DNA from: Blastochloris viridis
GTDB lineage: Bacteria; Pseudomonadota; Alphaproteobacteria; Rhizobiales; Xanthobacteraceae
Length of the DNA: 64,000 nucleotides
Reading direction: 5' to 3'
Assembly (NCBI RefSeq): GCF_001402875.1
Contig: NZ_CP012946.1
Coordinates: 1,342,001-1,406,000 of the forward strand
In this document: one piece after another, positions 48,720 to 57,596 of the stretch
How positions within the stretch are numbered: position 1 is the stretch's first letter
Layout: every line of letters starts with the position of its first letter
The notes under the pieces: model-generated
What the model was told of the DNA's origin: nothing
Seen by the model: only the letters and a program-made list of their open reading frames with translations
Databases searched by the model: none
Program-made: the position numbers and the translations under genes

Positions 48720-49265
48720 TCAGGTCGGCGAGCGCAGCTTGTCGAGCAGCGGCTGGGCCTTGATGACTTCGGCCTTGCCGCCCTTGCGGCGTTCCGGGCC
48801 GACATAGTTCGGGTTGACGTTCCGCCGACGATCAGGACCGAAGAATGTCTTGGTTTTGATGAACGGGCGCGGATTGATCACCACATTGAGGATTCGTTGG
48901 TAAAGGGCCTGTGCCGAAATCGGCTTGCACAGGAACTCCGTGACCCCCGAATCGCGCGCCTCGATGACGCGGCGCTTTTCGCTGTGGCCGGTCAACATGA
49001 TGATCGGCACGTAGGGATTGGCGTTCGCGCCCGGCTGGCGAATCATCGACGTCAGTTCGAGACCGTCGAAGATCGGCATCGCCCAATCGGTGATGACGAT
49101 GTCGGGCGTGTAGGAGGTGAACGCCTCAAGGCCAGCGGCGCCGTCCTCGGCCTCATAGACCTCGCGGGCGCCGTAACCGTGCAGGAGGGTGCGGACGATG
49201 CGCCGCATGTGCGCATTGTCGTCGATCACCAGAAAGCGGAGTCGATTGAAATCAATGTGGAACAT
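48720..49265 (-). CDS. Response regulator, single receiver domain with basic tail
   Basis: A 181-residue protein. 'LRFLVIDDNAHMRRIVRTLL' holds the acidic pair, 'PDIVITDWAMPIFDGLELTS' the phospho-accepting Asp, then 'PIIMLTGHSEKRRVIEARDS' and 'EFLCKPISAQALYQRI' with the conserved Thr and Lys. The basic tail ('GPDRRRNVNPNYVGPERRKG') is shared by the CheY-like regulators in alphaproteobacteria. Eleven bases upstream of the Hpt gene. Confidence 0.92.
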   Translation of the reverse strand: MFHIDFNRLRFLVIDDNAHMRRIVRTLLHGYGAREVYEAEDGAAGLEAFTSYTPDIVITDWAMPIFDGLELTSMIRQPGANANPYVPIIMLTGHSEKRRVIEARDSGVTEFLCKPISAQALYQRILNVVINPRPFIKTKTFFGPDRRRNVNPNYVGPERRKGGKAEVIKAQPLLDKLRSPT

Positions 49266-49426
49266 GCGTCGGCCGTTGTCCGGACTTTGATCCAGGCTAA
49301 CAACCGACCGTTAAGGATCCGTGGAGACGGAAGCGTTCCGCTGGGAAAACGCGCTTGCGGGAAAAACCGGTGGCCGACTGGGTTGCGCCGGGGTGGGTGG
49401 AAGATCAAGTTCAGCAGCCGCGGGTA

Positions 49427-50209
49427 TCAGGTGCCGAACTGCTCGCGCAGGATGCGCTCATCAAGGCTGTGGCCGGGGTCGAACAGCATTGTCAAAGAGA
49501 TCGACGGGTCCATGCGCGCCGATACCTCCCGGACGTTGCGGACCTCGATGTGGTCGGCGGCCGCGCTCACCGGGCGCTTGTCGGCCTCCAGCACCTCGAT
49601 GCGGACCTCGGCGCGGTCGGGTAGGATGGCGCCGCGCCAGCGCCGCGGCCGGAACGCCGACAGCGGCGTCAGCGCCAGCAGCGGCGAGTCGAGCGGCAGG
49701 ATCGGCCCGTGGGCCGAGAGGTTATAGGCGGTCGAGCCGGCAGGGGTGGCGACCAGGATACCGTCGCAGATCAGTTCGGCGAGGCGCTCGCGGCCGTCGA
49801 CCAGGATGCGCAACTTGGCCGCCTGGTAGGACTGGCGCAGCAGCGACACCTCGTTGATGGCATTGGCGATGTGGATGGCGCCGTCGCCGTCGCGCGCGGT
49901 CATCACCAGCGGGTGGATGATGGTCGGCTCGGCTGCTGCGAGGCGGCCGACGATGCCGTCCTCGATGAAGTCGTTCATCAGGAAGCCGACCGAACCACAA
50001 TTCATGCCGTAGATCGGGGTTCCCTTGTGCATGACGTGGTGGAGGGTCTGCAGCATGAGCCCGTCGCCGCCCAGCGCCACCACGACGTCGGCGTCGTTGG
50101 GGTCGCAGCGGCCATAGCGCGCCTCGAAACGGGCGAGCGCCGCCTGAGCGTCCGGAGCCGGGCTCCCGACGAAGGCGACCTTGTCAAAACGGCGAGGGGA
50201 TTCGTGCAT
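49427..50209 (-). CDS. nadK: NAD kinase
   Basis: A 260-residue protein. '[20 protein letters not shown]' has the GGDG catalytic motif, followed by '[19 protein letters not shown]' (NMNxGxxGF-like) and '[20 protein letters not shown]'. These define NAD+ kinase of the alphaproteobacterial type, which makes NADP+. Normal length. No partner genes needed. Confidence 0.96.
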   Translation of the reverse strand: MHESPRRFDKVAFVGSPAPDAQAALARFEARYGRCDPNDADVVVALGGDGLMLQTLHHVMHKGTPIYGMNCGSVGFLMNDFIEDGIVGRLAAAEPTIIHPLVMTARDGDGAIHIANAINEVSLLRQSYQAAKLRILVDGRERLAELICDGILVATPAGSTAYNLSAHGPILPLDSPLLALTPLSAFRPRRWRGAILPDRAEVRIEVLEADKRPVSAAADHIEVRNVREVSARMDPSISLTMLFDPGHSLDERILREQFGT

Positions 50210-50357
50210 TGCGGCGGCTAGCCAGCATTTTCAGACTGCGCCAACATAGGGTGCGCCTGGAATTCCTGCAAAGACTCGGCTGTTGCGACCTGCATAAACC
50301 ACCGTGCCGCGGCCGTCCCCCCCTCCGATCGCAGCATCCAGCGCTGGAGACAAAGCT

Positions 50358-50678
50358 ATGGAACAGGCGGCGCTCGTTTATACGACGTGGCCCTCGGTCG
50401 TGGAGGCGGAGGCTGCAGGCTTGGCGTTGATCGAGGCGACGCTGGCGGCCTGCGTCAACATCCTGCCCGGCATGCGCTCGATCTATCGCTGGGAGGGCGT
50501 GGTCGAACGCGCCCAGGAGACGGTGATGATCGTCAAGACCAACACGACGCGATCCGACGCCGTGGTGGCGGCGGTGAGGGCGCGCCACCCCTACAAGACC
50601 CCAGCCATCGTGGTGGTGCCGGTGACCGGTGGCGAGCCGGCCTATCTCGCCTGGATCATCACCGAAACAGCCGAGTGA
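50358..50678 (+). CDS. cutA: Divalent-cation tolerance protein CutA
   Basis: A 106-residue protein starts MEQAALVYTTWPSVVEAEAA, then 'CVNILPGMRSIYRWEGVVER' and 'VKTNTTRSDAVVAAVRARHP'. CutA1-type trimeric PII-like protein; the acidic and Trp positions agree. Role in metal tolerance is a historical assignment. Confidence 0.94.
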   Translation: MEQAALVYTTWPSVVEAEAAGLALIEATLAACVNILPGMRSIYRWEGVVERAQETVMIVKTNTTRSDAVVAAVRARHPYKTPAIVVVPVTGGEPAYLAWIITETAE

Positions 50679-50840
50679 CGGCGGCGACCGCCGGCGCGGG
50701 GCGAGGGGCTTTTCGCCGGCGGGCAGCGGTGAAGACGCCTCTCTGCGATCGTTGTGGGTCCCGGTCGACCGTCCGTTGAGCGGCTGGCCGGCTCGATCGG
50801 GTCGGCGGAGCCCGAAAAGCGCAGCTGGCAGTCCTGCGTT

Positions 50841-50867
50841 CCTGCCGCCGCGCCGGGCGGCGGCAGG
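50841..50867. terminator. Stem-loop between convergent cutA and btuB
   Basis: CCTGCCGCC (50841-50849) pairs with GGCGGCAGG (50859-50867), within a longer outer match CAGTCCTGC/GCAGGACTG. No U-tract on either side, so it may be a factor-assisted or weak bidirectional terminator. Confidence 0.4.
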
Positions 50868-50877
50868 ACTGCAGCGG

Positions 50878-52911
50878 TCAGTAACGGGCGGCGATCGCCT
50901 TCGGCTCGGCCTCGCCGCCGAGCTTGACCTTGAGGCCGGCATAGACCACCGCGCCGGGCGACAGGTACGAGTAGACCTCCTCGTATGTCTCGTCGAACAT
51001 GTTGTCAGCGCGCAGGTAGATCGTGGTCTGCGGCGTCAGGTCATACGATATCAACGCGTTGACCAGGGTGTAGGACCCGAGTTCGACCCGCTCGGTGTTG
51101 AGGCCATAGTATGTGTCCATCATCGAGCCGTTGAACACCACCGCTACAGTTGCGCGCCCGCGGCCATCGGCGAACTTCACCGTGGCGCGGCCGGAGGCGG
51201 CGTGCATCGGAATGCGGGTGGCGCCGAGCACGGTCTGCTGGGCGGTGTCGTAGGCATCGGCGTCGGTGTAGGTGTAGGTGCCCTCCAGCGACAACCACGG
51301 CAGGGGCTCGGCCTTGAGCGCGACTTCGACGCCCTGGCGCTCGGTTCTCATCGGCGAATTGACCGCGCTTTTGAGGCCGCTGCCGAGGGTGACGGTGCGG
51401 ATCTCGTCGGTGAGGTCCATCCAGAAATAGGTGACGTCGAAGAACAGCTTGCCGTCGATCAGGGTCTGTTCGACGCCGGTATCCCAGCCGGTCGACTGCT
51501 CGGGCTTGAGGTCAGGATTGCCGACGAAGGTGCCGGGAATGCTGCCGAACTGCTGCAGGAAGGTCGGCTTGGTGACGCCGGTGCCGACCGAGGAATGCAG
51601 CCGGGTGCCGGTGGAAAACGTCTGCGAGGCCGTCACGCGCCAAGTATCGGCATCCTCGAACACTTCGAAGTCGTCGTGGCGCACCGCCGTCGAGAGCGCG
51701 AGCCCGGTCGGCAGATCGAGCAGATACTCAGCGAACAGGCCGGTCTGCGACCGCGACAGGCCGGCGGTCCAGGTCGGATCGACATAGGGGCCCGATTGAC
51801 GATAGTCCTCGTCCTGGTAATCGGCGCCGATGGCGAGGGTATTCTGGGCGCCGGCCAGCCAAGGTGTTTCGAACTTCAGTGCGCCCTTGGTGTCGAGCGT
51901 GGTGCGCTGGCCGTTGTAGAAATAGTTGCCCCACTCCGGCGAGCGCGAATCCAGATTGTGCTCGAAGGACTTGATGCCGAAGGTCTGGGTCCAGCGGCCA
52001 TCCCACAGCTTCAGCGTGCCGACCGCGCTCGCCGACAAATTGTCGTAGGCCGAGGTGTCGGCCTTGTCGACCACGCGGCCATAGGTCGCCGGATTGGCCG
52101 GAATGGGCGTCCAGTCCGGCAGGTAGCCGATGGTGGCATAGTCGCTATTGTCGGTCTTGGTCGCACGGTCCATCCAGTGGACCGAGCCTTCGAGATTGAA
52201 ATACTCGTTGAAGTCGACACCGGCCTTGCCGGACACCACGGTGGCGTGGCTGCCGTCGGTTTCCGAGCCCCAGCGCGAGACGTTGAAGCCGCGCGTCGAT
52301 TCGTTCGACACCGTCAGCGCGCCGTAGACCGGGCCGACCGCGCCGCGTGCCGAGGCGGCCGCGCCACCCGAATTGCGGGTGCCGATCTCGGCGCGCGTGG
52401 TGAGTTCCGGCTTGGCCAGGCCGCGGCCGCTCTTGGTGATCACCGAAATCACGCCGGCCTGGGCGTCGGCGCCCCACACGCCGGACTGCGGGCCGCGCAG
52501 CACCTCGATGCGCTCGATGTCGTCGACCAGGAAGCCGGCGAAGTCGAAGCTGTTGTTGTCGACGCCGTTCACCTTCACGCCGTCGATCATCACCATGAGG
52601 TGGGTCGGCTTCATGCCGCGCATGCGCACCTCGGTGAGGCCGCCGCGCGGGCCGGTGGTGCCGACGGCGACGCCGGCGACCTGCCGCAGCGCGTCGGGCA
52701 CCGTGGTGATGCCGTTGGCACGCAGTTCGTCGCCTCGAATCACCGTCACCGCCGACCCGACCTTGGAGGCTTCCACCGGCACTTGGCTGGCGGTGACCAC
52801 GAGTTCGGGCAGATCGTTGTCAGATTGCGCCAGCGCCGGCAGTGCGACGAGCGGGATCAACGAGGTCGTAAGCAGAAAGCTATGCAAAGCCGAGCGGGCG
52901 GACGCCGCCAT
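50878..52911 (-). CDS. btuB: TonB-dependent cobalamin receptor (BtuB-type)
   Basis: A 677-residue outer-membrane protein starts MAASARSALHSFLLTTSLIP, with a signal peptide ending ALPALAQ and a TonB-box-like 'LPELVVTASQVPVEASKVGS'. The plug domain ('RQVAGVAVGTTGPRGGLTEV') and a 22-strand barrel follow, ending 'YAGLKVKLGGEAEP' and an atypical IAARY. The cobalamin riboswitch upstream identifies the ligand group. BtuB is therefore likely, though other corrinoid receptors are possible. Confidence 0.9.
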   Translation of the reverse strand: MAASARSALHSFLLTTSLIPLVALPALAQSDNDLPELVVTASQVPVEASKVGSAVTVIRGDELRANGITTVPDALRQVAGVAVGTTGPRGGLTEVRMRGMKPTHLMVMIDGVKVNGVDNNSFDFAGFLVDDIERIEVLRGPQSGVWGADAQAGVISVITKSGRGLAKPELTTRAEIGTRNSGGAAASARGAVGPVYGALTVSNESTRGFNVSRWGSETDGSHATVVSGKAGVDFNEYFNLEGSVHWMDRATKTDNSDYATIGYLPDWTPIPANPATYGRVVDKADTSAYDNLSASAVGTLKLWDGRWTQTFGIKSFEHNLDSRSPEWGNYFYNGQRTTLDTKGALKFETPWLAGAQNTLAIGADYQDEDYRQSGPYVDPTWTAGLSRSQTGLFAEYLLDLPTGLALSTAVRHDDFEVFEDADTWRVTASQTFSTGTRLHSSVGTGVTKPTFLQQFGSIPGTFVGNPDLKPEQSTGWDTGVEQTLIDGKLFFDVTYFWMDLTDEIRTVTLGSGLKSAVNSPMRTERQGVEVALKAEPLPWLSLEGTYTYTDADAYDTAQQTVLGATRIPMHAASGRATVKFADGRGRATVAVVFNGSMMDTYYGLNTERVELGSYTLVNALISYDLTPQTTIYLRADNMFDETYEEVYSYLSPGAVVYAGLKVKLGGEAEPKAIAARY

Positions 52912-53085
52912 GACGCATCTCCGGGAGCCAGAAGATCGACAGGAATCGCGGCGGCCCAGGCTTTCGCCCAGCGCTGGCATCGTTCAAAGCTCAAGGCGTG
53001 GCGCATGGCCGACCCTCCGCGACAGTTCCACTGTCACCGAGCGGAGAGACCGCCCCGGCCGCGCGCCCCGCACGCCGGAAGGTGA

Positions 53086-53280
53086 CTCGCACAGGTCGGT
53101 CTCCTGGCTCGCGGGTCATCGCCTGCCGCCGCCTTCCCAGAGCTGGACCTCCAGTGGCGTATCGACGGTTGGCTCACCGCTCACAGTTGCGGGGGCAGCC
53201 TCGGATTCGTCCAGCCGCTCCGCGGCCGTCCTCACCGTGTTCCCTGGGCCGGATGCACCGGCCCACCTGCACAGGGCCAA
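53086..53280 (-). promoter_or_regulatory. Cobalamin (AdoCbl) riboswitch
   Basis: On the minus strand the conserved core GCCCCCGCAACTGTGAGCGG is at 53196-53177. The B12 box GAGCCAGGAGACCGACCTGT starts at 53110 and continues GCGAG to 53086. The 5' part (GGGAACACGGTG) is also present. A perfect TTGACA lies at 53307-53302 upstream, without a clear -10. It controls the btuB-type gene. Confidence 0.93.
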
Positions 53281-53369
53281 TTCGCAGTTTCGTTAAGGTG
53301 TTGTCAAGGCTTGGCCACGGTTCTGCCACCGTTATGCCCGGCCGCGGCCATGGCGGGCCGGCGCGGCGG

Positions 53370-53795
53370 CTACAGCCGGGTGGCGGTGCCGTCGATGGTG
53401 CGCCGGCGGGCCTTGCGCTCCAGGTGGCGCTGCAGCAGCGCCATGTTGCGCTTGTTGGCGCGGAACAGCACATCGGCCGCGTCGCCAAGTACGGGCACTG
53501 CGCCGAGCGCGAAATCCAGCATCACGTTGCCGGCCATGCGGGCGACCAGATGGTTCGGCGCGCCAAGCTGACGGGCCTCGTAGACCAGATAGGAGCCGAG
53601 CGCCGCCGAGATGGCGTCGCCGATGCCGGGAACGAGGCCGATCATGGCGTCCAGCCCGAGCCGAACCTTGGTGCCGGGCACCTCGAACGCGCTGTCGAGC
53701 AATTGTGCCAGCACCGACAGCCGCTGCAGCGCAGCCCGCTCATAGGGATCGGCGGGGTCGAAGGTGTCGGTCCAATGCAGGTGGGTCGTGCTCAT
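53370..53795 (-). CDS. DUF4112-family membrane protein
   Basis: A 141-residue protein. 'LSVLAQLLDSAFEVPGTKVR' then 'LGLDAMIGLVPGIGDAISAA', the DUF4112 signature, and a hydrophobic stretch 'HLVARMAGNVMLDFALGAVP'. The basic tail is 'HLERKARRRTIDG'. A small alphaproteobacterial inner-membrane protein of unknown function. Just upstream of the riboswitch on the same strand. Confidence 0.88.
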   Translation of the reverse strand: MSTTHLHWTDTFDPADPYERAALQRLSVLAQLLDSAFEVPGTKVRLGLDAMIGLVPGIGDAISAALGSYLVYEARQLGAPNHLVARMAGNVMLDFALGAVPVLGDAADVLFRANKRNMALLQRHLERKARRRTIDGTATRL

Positions 53796-53975
53796 GGCGT
53801 CCAGATGGGATGCCGATGACGGGACGCAAGCCGGCCTGGCGGCAGATCAGCGATGCCGCCCGGCACCATGTTTCCGCATGGGAAGTTTCCGCTAGGTCTT
53901 GGCGCGATCCACCGAAACAGCTTCGGCCAAATCGGTGTCCGGAAACGGCGAAACGCCCCGGCCTTGATGGCGGGA

Positions 53976-54983
53976 TCACACCTGTGCCGACCACTGCACC
54001 GGCACGAAGCGGTAGCCGGAGCCCTCGCGCAGGATGTGGCCGTTGGCCGGGAACGGGAAATGGAACCCGGCGACGCGCACCCGCTCGGCCGCGGCACGGT
54101 CGAGCAGCTTGCGGCGCGTCATTCGCGCAGTGTCCCAATCCATGTCGAACACCGCCGCCCATCCGGGATGGCGCACGAACAGCGCCGGATGGTTGGCGGT
54201 GTCGGACAGCACCAGCAGTTCCTCGCGCCCGGAGGACAGCAGGAAAGCGGTGTGGCCGGGGGTATGGCCGGGGGCGTCGATGGCGGAGATGCCACCGGCA
54301 ATCTCCTGGCCCCACTCGAACCGCCTTACCCGCTCGCCGATGTCGCCGAACACGCGGCGGGCATTGCGGAAATTGCCCTCCAGCGGCTTGGGGGCGCGGC
54401 TCATCATGCCGTCGTCCATCCAGTAGGCCCACTCGGGCTGCGGCACCAGCACCTCGGCCTTGGCAAAGGCGAGCGCGCCGTCCCCGGTCTTGAGGCCGTT
54501 GATGTGATCGCCGTGGAAATGGCTGATCACCACGGTCTGGATCGAATCCGGCGCGACGCCGGCTGCCGCCAGATTGGCGGCGAGCTGGCCGCTGGTGGGG
54601 CCCAACCGGCCGCCGGTGCCAGTGTCGATCAGGATGCGCTGGCTGCCGGTGTCGACCAGCAGCGCGGTGAAGGTGAGCGGGACGGCGTCGGTCGGCAGGA
54701 AAGCCTCGGCCAGCGCCCGCGTCACCTCGTCCAGCGCGGCGTTGGGTACGAACGAGGCGTCGAGCGGACGAAGGGAGAAGCCATCGTGCAGCGCGGTGAC
54801 GGTGAGGCTGCCCACCTTGTAGCGGTAGAAGCCGGGTGCCTGCGATAGCGGCTCCGGCGTGACGAGGGTGGTTCCCTCGCGTGCGGCTCCAGCCTGGCCT
54901 TGTGCCTTGGTCGCGGCGAGACTGCCGGCGGCAGCGAGGGTGAGCGATCCAGTCAGCGCGGCGCGGCGATCGATCTTCGTCAT
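53976..54983 (-). CDS. MBL-fold metallo-hydrolase with Tat-like signal
   Basis: A 335-residue protein starts MTKIDRRAALTGSLTLAAAG, a twin-arginine-like leader (an ATG five codons upstream is possible). 'VVISHFHGDHINGLKTGDGA' is the HxHxDH zinc motif, and 'APGHTPGHTAFLLSSG' and 'FHFPFPANGHILREG' supply the rest. Likely periplasmic, possibly a lactonase or hydrolase; substrate unknown. Confidence 0.87.
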   Translation of the reverse strand: MTKIDRRAALTGSLTLAAAGSLAATKAQGQAGAAREGTTLVTPEPLSQAPGFYRYKVGSLTVTALHDGFSLRPLDASFVPNAALDEVTRALAEAFLPTDAVPLTFTALLVDTGSQRILIDTGTGGRLGPTSGQLAANLAAAGVAPDSIQTVVISHFHGDHINGLKTGDGALAFAKAEVLVPQPEWAYWMDDGMMSRAPKPLEGNFRNARRVFGDIGERVRRFEWGQEIAGGISAIDAPGHTPGHTAFLLSSGREELLVLSDTANHPALFVRHPGWAAVFDMDWDTARMTRRKLLDRAAAERVRVAGFHFPFPANGHILREGSGYRFVPVQWSAQV

Positions 54984-55064
54984 CGCATCCAACCTCATGA
55001 TCCCGGCGATCGAACCGGACCAAACGCCGCTGCCGCGTTTCAGGTTCCAACCGCCGGCGGCGGG

Positions 55065-55763
55065 TCACGCGTTCCGCAACGGCCACGACGACAGGATGCG
55101 GAATCGTGCGTCGGGGGCGGATTGTACGAATAGCGCAAGGGTGGAGATCTCGACCGGCCCCTCGCCGCAGGCGGCACCGTGGGCGCTCGCGAGAGCGAGG
55201 CACGCTGCCTCGGCGGCTTTGGGCGCCAGGCGGCCGGTCAGCGTCATGTGGAAGCGGAACTCCTCGAACACGAACGGATAGCCCCAGCGGTCGAGATAGC
55301 CGAGTTGGCGTGGCGACAGCCGCTCCGGCGCGCGCCGGGCGCGATCCTCCGGCGTCAGCGCGGCGCGGAAGCGGTCGAACGTGCGCACGCAGTCGCCGGC
55401 GAGGGCGCCGAGCGCTTCGCTCGGCTCGGCCGGTGTCAGCGCCACGAAGCCGGCGATGACGCGCGTCTCAAGGCGCACCTCGGGAATGGCGCGCGGCGCG
55501 GCGGCGAAGGTCGCCGCCGCCTCGAGCAGGTCGTCGATGCTCGTGCCTTCAGCCAGCGCGAACGGCGCCTTCAGCGTGGCATGGAAGCCGTAGCGGCGCG
55601 GCTCGGCGGTCGCCTCGGCCCAGCCCGCGGCGAGTGCGGAGGTCGGCGGTTGCGGCGGAAAAGCCGCAGCGGCTTCGGCGTCCCAGCCGATGGTGGTGCA
55701 GCCGAACGACCACAAGGCGCGGTCGTGGAGCGGGGCGAAATAAAGCGCGTAACGTGTGGTCAT
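55065..55763 (-). CDS. DUF1045 phosphonate-locus protein
   Basis: A 232-residue protein starts MTTRYALYFAPLHDRALWSF. 'ATAEPRRYGFHATLKAPFAL' with 'FRFHMTLTGRLAPKAAEAAC' gives a two-histidine (2H phosphoesterase-like) HxT pair. This is the DUF1045/TIGR03223 family confined to phosphonate operons. Its start overlaps the hexapeptide transferase stop. Probably acts on ribosyl-phosphate intermediates; unproven. Confidence 0.88.
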   Translation of the reverse strand: MTTRYALYFAPLHDRALWSFGCTTIGWDAEAAAAFPPQPPTSALAAGWAEATAEPRRYGFHATLKAPFALAEGTSIDDLLEAAATFAAAPRAIPEVRLETRVIAGFVALTPAEPSEALGALAGDCVRTFDRFRAALTPEDRARRAPERLSPRQLGYLDRWGYPFVFEEFRFHMTLTGRLAPKAAEAACLALASAHGAACGEGPVEISTLALFVQSAPDARFRILSSWPLRNA

Positions 55764-56395
55764 TCGGCCGGGATGTAAGCAGCGGCTTCGTATTTGTCGA
55801 GGAACGCTTCGGCGCTCAGTGCGCGGAAATCGGGCAGGGCGGCGTGGAGGCGGGCGTGATCCCACTCCCACCATCCGAGCGCCACCAGTCGCTCGGCGAG
55901 GGTCTCGGAGAACCGCCGGCGCAGCGGCCGCGCCGGGTTGCCGACCACAATGGTGTAGGGGGCGACGTCCTTGGTGACCACGCAACCGGCCGCCACCACA
56001 GCGCCGGTGCCGACGGTCCGGCCCGGCAGCACGATGGCACCGTGGCCGATCCAGACGTCGTGGCCGATGGTGACCGGAAAGCCGCGCCGCCACTCGAAGA
56101 AGGACGCCTCGTCGTCTTCGCCGGCGAAATACCTCGAGGCGCGGTAGGTGAAATGCGACTGGGTCGCCCGCGTCATCGGGTGGTTGCCGGGGTTGATCCG
56201 CACCATCGCGGCGATGGAGCAGAACTTGCCGACGGTGGTGTAGGCGACCTCGCCGTCGTTGACGATGTAGGAATAGTCGCCGAGCGTGCTCTCGAGCAAT
56301 TTGGTGCGGGCGCCGACTGCGGTGTAGTGGCCGAGCCGGCAGTCGCGGATCTGTGCGGTCGGGTCGACCTGCGGGGTGTCGGACGGGCGCGTCAT
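55760..56395 (-). CDS. Phosphonate-locus hexapeptide acetyltransferase
   Basis: A 211-residue protein starts MTRPSDTPQVDPTAQIRDCR. Left-handed beta-helix repeats ('ALLESTLGDYSYI'-type spacing, 'IVLPGRTVGTGAVVAAGCVV', 'VTKDVAPYTIVVGNPARPLR') and 'NHPMTRATQSHFTYRASRYF' match the phosphonate-associated xenobiotic acetyltransferase family (TIGR03308). First gene of the leftward pair, divergent from phnC. It may acetylate an aminoalkylphosphonate. Confidence 0.86.
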   Translation of the reverse strand: MTRPSDTPQVDPTAQIRDCRLGHYTAVGARTKLLESTLGDYSYIVNDGEVAYTTVGKFCSIAAMVRINPGNHPMTRATQSHFTYRASRYFAGEDDEASFFEWRRGFPVTIGHDVWIGHGAIVLPGRTVGTGAVVAAGCVVTKDVAPYTIVVGNPARPLRRRFSETLAERLVALGWWEWDHARLHAALPDFRALSAEAFLDKYEAAAYIPAE

Positions 56396-56741
56396 CGGAG
56401 GTCTCGCCTCTGGAGGGCCGTCGGCTCGCCGGGCATGCCGCCGTCGCGGCGGCGCTCGGCGAACGGCGTGCAGGACCGCGCGGCGACTGCCCGGATCCCG
56501 ATCAGATGCCTGCCACGGTCGTGTGACCGACCGACGACAATGGGCTGGTCGGCTGCCGACAAAGCTTCGCCTCGCCGGGCGTTGCCCACGCCGTTGCGCC
56601 GTCATCGCGCTGTCGTGCCGACTGGCTAGGACTCGGTGAAGAAACGGCCTCGGTCAGCGGCCGGCCTGATCGCCTCAGGCCGGACTGGCCGGTTGCCGCA
56701 AGGTTGCGCCGATATTCGCCTGCCCGTTCGCCGGCGTTCGG
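56396..56741. promoter_or_regulatory. Divergent promoter region of the phosphonate locus
   Basis: 346 bases between the acetyltransferase and phnC. No convincing Pho box was found. A weak match (CTGTCGT near 56612) lacks its partner repeat. The region should carry promoters for both sides. Confidence 0.4.
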
Positions 56742-57563
56742 ATGGCGCCTCCCGCGGAGGATGATGTGCTGGTTCTGGACGGGGTGTCCAAACGGTTTGG
56801 CGACAAGTTCGCCGTTGCCGACGTGTCGCTGGAGATTTCGACCGGCGGCTTCATCGGCATCATCGGACGGTCGGGCGCCGGCAAGTCGACGCTGCTGCGC
56901 ATGATCAACCGCCTCGCCGAGCCGAGCGCCGGGCGTATCCTGGCCGATGGCAACGACGTGACGCGGCTGTCCGGGCGCCGGCTTTATCGCTGGCGCGCCG
57001 ACTGCGCGATGATCTTCCAGCAGTTCAATCTGGTGGGCCGGCTCGACGTGCTCACCAACGTGCTGCTGGGGCGGCTGCAGCGCACGCCGAACTGGCGCTC
57101 GATGCTCAAGCTGTGGACGCACGAGGAGAAGGCAATCGCGCTGTCCGCACTCGACCAGTTCGACATCGCTCAGATTGCGGCGCAGCGCGCCGACAGCCTG
57201 TCCGGCGGCCAGCAGCAGCGTGTCGCCATCGCCCGCGCGCTGGTGCAGGAGCCGCGCATCATTCTCGCCGACGAGCCGATCGCCTCGCTCGACCCACGTA
57301 ACACCAAAACGGTGATGGATGCGCTTTTGCGCATCAACAAGCACTACGGCATCACCGTGTTGTGCAACCTCCATTCGCTCGACGTCGCCCGCTGCTATTG
57401 CGACCGCCTGGTCGGCATGGCGGGCGGGCGGGTGGTGTTCGACGGCTCGCCCGAATGCCTGACCGACCACGTTGCCCGCGACCTCTATGGCCTCGAAGCC
57501 GACGAGGTGATGGATGCCGAGCTTCCCGCCGACGTGCCGGCGGGGCTGGCTGTTCCCGCGTAA
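56742..57563 (+). CDS. phnC: Phosphonate ABC transporter ATP-binding protein PhnC
   Basis: A 273-residue ABC ATPase: '[20 protein letters not shown]' (Walker A), '[20 protein letters not shown]' (Q-loop), '[20 protein letters not shown]' (signature) and '[20 protein letters not shown]' (Walker B). The '[15 protein letters not shown]' stretch is typical of PhnC. First gene of the phnCDEE transport operon. Confidence 0.96.
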   Translation: MAPPAEDDVLVLDGVSKRFGDKFAVADVSLEISTGGFIGIIGRSGAGKSTLLRMINRLAEPSAGRILADGNDVTRLSGRRLYRWRADCAMIFQQFNLVGRLDVLTNVLLGRLQRTPNWRSMLKLWTHEEKAIALSALDQFDIAQIAAQRADSLSGGQQQRVAIARALVQEPRIILADEPIASLDPRNTKTVMDALLRINKHYGITVLCNLHSLDVARCYCDRLVGMAGGRVVFDGSPECLTDHVARDLYGLEADEVMDAELPADVPAGLAVPA

Positions 57564-57596
57564 AGACCCGGTTCCGCCCCCCTCAAGGAGACCACG

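Noticed and set aside
50629..53085. 818-codon plus-strand frame opposite btuB
   Set aside because: Shadow of the TonB receptor gene and its riboswitch.
56600..56640. Pho box upstream of phnC
   Set aside because: Only one loose CTGTCGT match; the second heptamer at 11-base spacing is missing.
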